Source: Chloroflexota bacterium
GTDB taxonomy: Bacteria > Chloroflexota > Dehalococcoidia > GIF9 > UBA5629
Direction of reading: 5' to 3'
Length of the DNA: 7,245 nt
Assembly (NCBI GenBank): GCA_026389695.1
Contig: JAPLHI010000081.1
Location: 1-7,245 of the forward strand
In this document: positions 5,915 through 7,245 of the stretch, piece by piece
How positions within the stretch are numbered: the stretch's first letter is position 1
How the letters are laid out: the number at the start of each line of letters is the position of its first letter
The notes under the pieces: model-generated
Told to the model about the DNA's origin: nothing
The model's input: only the letters and a program-made list of their open reading frames with translations
Database searches by the model: none
Translations under genes and position numbers: made by a program

Positions 5915-6601
5915 ATGCATAATATCCTGCTGGTAACCAACGAGATGGACCGTGTTAAGGATTTAAGTTCCGGCCTTAGCCGCCTGGGCTTTTCCTGCAC
6001 TGCCTGTGTCTACGCGGACGATGTTATAGAGCAGGACTTGCGTCAGTCTTTCAATGTAGTATTAATCGACATCTCCGCTATTTCGTCCCACGGTGACTCA
6101 GCTTGGAAATGGTTCAGGAAGATTAAGCTGAGAAGGCCACTGCCTGTTATTGCACTTATTTCAGCCTCGACTTTACATACTGTCGTTTCCGAGCAGGGAC
6201 TGGAGGACTTTATCCTGAAGCCATGGAACCTTGACGAATTATCTTCCAGAATCCGTAAAGTAATAGCCAGAACCAGCAGGATCAATGAAGATAAGGTCAT
6301 TAAAGCGGGAGACCTGATAATCGATCCTGACAGGTGTGAAGTCGAATTGAGCGGCCGCCTGCTCGCCCTGACCTTTAAAGAATACGAACTGCTAAAATTG
6401 CTGGCGACTAACAAGGGAAAAGTCTTCACACGTGAAGCACTGTTGAACGAGGTCTGGGGCTATGATTACTATGGCGGGGACAGGACCGTGGATGTGCATA
6501 TACGGAGGCTGCGCAGTAAGATCGAGGACTCCGTTCATTCCTTTATTGAAACCGTCAGGAATATAGGCTACAAGTTCAAAGATACCGCTTCCGCCGGTTA
6601 A
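5915..6601 (+). CDS. OmpR/PhoB-family response regulator with degenerate receiver pocket
   Basis: This is a 228-residue DNA-binding response regulator. The receiver domain (1-118) keeps the phosphoacceptor Asp52 (VVLIDIS) and Lys102-Pro103 (ILKPW). The acidic pair that binds magnesium, normally DD in ILVVDDE, reads Thr8-Asn9 (ILLVTNE), and the usual Thr/Ser before the active-site Ala falls on Ile82 with Ser83 next to it. The C-terminal winged helix (about 130-225) is canonical: LTFKEYELLKLLATNKGKVFTREALL, VWGYDYYGGDRTVDVHIRRLRSKI and ETVRNIGYKF. It starts 16 bp after the nrpR stop with AAGGA 10 nt upstream of the ATG, so it is probably in the nrpR operon. No histidine kinase is in the window. 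Phosphorylation may be weak, or the protein may act without it, as in other atypical receivers. It lies next to amt, whose upstream region carries tandem 11-bp repeats suited to this class. Confidence 0.95.
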   Translation: MHNILLVTNEMDRVKDLSSGLSRLGFSCTACVYADDVIEQDLRQSFNVVLIDISAISSHGDSAWKWFRKIKLRRPLPVIALISASTLHTVVSEQGLEDFILKPWNLDELSSRIRKVIARTSRINEDKVIKAGDLIIDPDRCEVELSGRLLALTFKEYELLKLLATNKGKVFTREALLNEVWGYDYYGGDRTVDVHIRRLRSKIEDSVHSFIETVRNIGYKFKDTASAG

Positions 6602-6608
6602 TCCATCG

Positions 6609-6652
6609 TGTAACAAAATCTTAACATCCCTGTAATCATCCCGAAACAGGCC
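6609..6652 (+). promoter_or_regulatory. Four tandem 11-bp direct repeats upstream of amt, PhoB/OmpR-box-like operator
   Basis: Four successive 11-bp units begin at 6609, 6620, 6631 and 6642: TGTAACAAAAT, CTTAACATCCC, TGTAATCATCC and CGAAACAGGCC. The core at positions 3-7 is TAACA, TAACA, TAATC and AAACA. OmpR/PhoB-family dimers bind tandem 7-bp half-sites with 4-bp spacers, an 11-bp period. The core resembles the TTAACA repeats of the Bacillus PhoP box. A TTTAAA -10 candidate (6656-6661) lies 17 nt from the third core, which would sit where a -35 box belongs, as at activator-dependent promoters. Binding by the adjacent response regulator is inference. Confidence 0.5.
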
Positions 6653-6693
6653 TCCTTTAAACTTTCCCTAGATTAACTAAAAGGAGGTGTTCC

Positions 6694-7245
6694 ATGAATT
6701 CGGGCGATACTGCATGGTTGCTCACGTCTACTGCGCTCGTACTTCTCATGACGCCCGCACTGGCCTTCTTTTACGGCGGGATGGTCAGAAGGAAGAATCT
6801 GCTCTCAACCATTATGATGAGCTTTGCCATACTCTGTATGGTTTCTATCTTATGGATCATTTACGGATACACAATGGCCTTCGGCCCCGATGTCAGAGGT
6901 TTGATTGGTAATTTGACATGGTTGGGACTGATAGGAGTGGGACAAGACCCTTCCACGGTATATGCTACCACCGTTCCGCATCTGGCATTTATGGCCTTCC
7001 AAGCTACCTTTGCCATTATCACAGTGGCGCTATGGACAGGGGCGGTGGTCGAGCGCATTAAATTCGGCGCCTTACTTGCTTTCGCCGCACTGTGGTTTAC
7101 ACTGGTTTATTGCCCAATAGCTCACTGGGTGTGGGGAAGCGGTGGCTGGCTTGCACAGTTAGGCGCACTGGATTTCGCCGGCGGCACTGTAGTTCATGTG
7201 AATGCCAGTATCTCGGCGCTGGCACTGGCACTCGTGCTTGGGCCC
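6694..7245 (+). CDS. amt: Amt ammonium transporter (N-terminal 184 residues, cut by window edge)
   Basis: Amt proteins form trimeric channels that take up ammonium; the full length is usually 400-450 residues, so a little under half is seen. The N-terminus has no separate signal peptide and enters the first helix directly, with FFYGGMVRRKN (25-35). Further landmarks are FQATFAIIT (102-110) with the pore-gate phenylalanine region, VERIKF (119-124), CPIAHWVWGSGGWL (140-153) and GALDFAGGTVVHVNA (157-171). The last holds the ammonium-site Asp160 and the first histidine of the twin-His pore, His168; numbering matches E. coli AmtB here. The usual NAG after the histidine is NAS (170-172). A strong AAAAGGAGG site lies 6 nt before the ATG. 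The gene is 92 bp after the response-regulator gene and is preceded by the tandem-repeat operator. A P-II (glnK) gene commonly follows amt and should be sought to the right. Confidence 0.97.
   Translation, partial: MNSGDTAWLLTSTALVLLMTPALAFFYGGMVRRKNLLSTIMMSFAILCMVSILWIIYGYTMAFGPDVRGLIGNLTWLGLIGVGQDPSTVYATTVPHLAFMAFQATFAIITVALWTGAVVERIKFGALLAFAALWFTLVYCPIAHWVWGSGGWLAQLGALDFAGGTVVHVNASISALALALVLGP

Noticed and set aside
6602..6693. NrpR operator of the GGAA-N6-TTCC type before amt
   Set aside because: No GGAA occurs in this spacer, and no exact site was seen in the spacers before nrpR or hisH either; the bacterial NrpR operator may differ.
6687..6911. Plus-strand open frame of 74 codons
   Set aside because: It is out of frame with amt, whose conserved motifs begin from the ATG at 6694 with a strong ribosome site.

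Overview
The window looks like a bacterial chromosome segment of roughly 50% GC. It has clear Shine-Dalgarno sites and at least one sigma70-type promoter with a perfect -35 box. A bacterial setting that includes an archaeal-type NrpR nitrogen repressor, next to a response regulator and an ammonium transporter, points to Chloroflexota, most likely a Dehalococcoidia relative. This is inference from gene content; no 16S gene or phylogenetic marker is present.

Left part (1-2000). On the minus strand, cut by the left edge, is the N-terminus of a TupA-like tungstate-binding lipoprotein. Its leader (about 250-370) folds like a molybdenum/tungsten cofactor (Moco/Tuco) riboswitch. Diverging from it is a membrane-anchored protein (564-1064) built almost entirely of a strict Gly-x-x-x repeat, with a glycine at every fourth residue 26 times running. 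A compact histone-deacetylase-family hydrolase lies convergent to it on the minus strand (1078-1824).

Middle part (1982-3206). Two plus-strand membrane-protein genes lie 55 bp apart: a small hypothetical protein with two N-terminal hydrophobic segments, and a polytopic protein that resembles the substrate-binding (S) component of an ECF vitamin transporter.

Right part (3330-7245). A near-consensus promoter precedes a broken hisH (about 100 bp lost just after the nucleophile cysteine, with a frame change) and an apparently intact hisF. Next come a possible 34-codon ORF, nrpR (winged helix plus a single NrpR domain), an OmpR-family response regulator with a degenerate receiver pocket, and the first 184 codons of an amt ammonium channel. 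Four tandem 11-bp units lie between the response-regulator gene and amt, arranged like PhoB/OmpR half-sites, so the response regulator may act on amt. Together nrpR, the response regulator and amt form a nitrogen-control module that combines archaeal-type and bacterial-type regulators. The hisF gene beside it, next to a damaged glutaminase partner, may depend on free ammonium. No rRNA, tRNA, CRISPR array or insertion sequence was seen.
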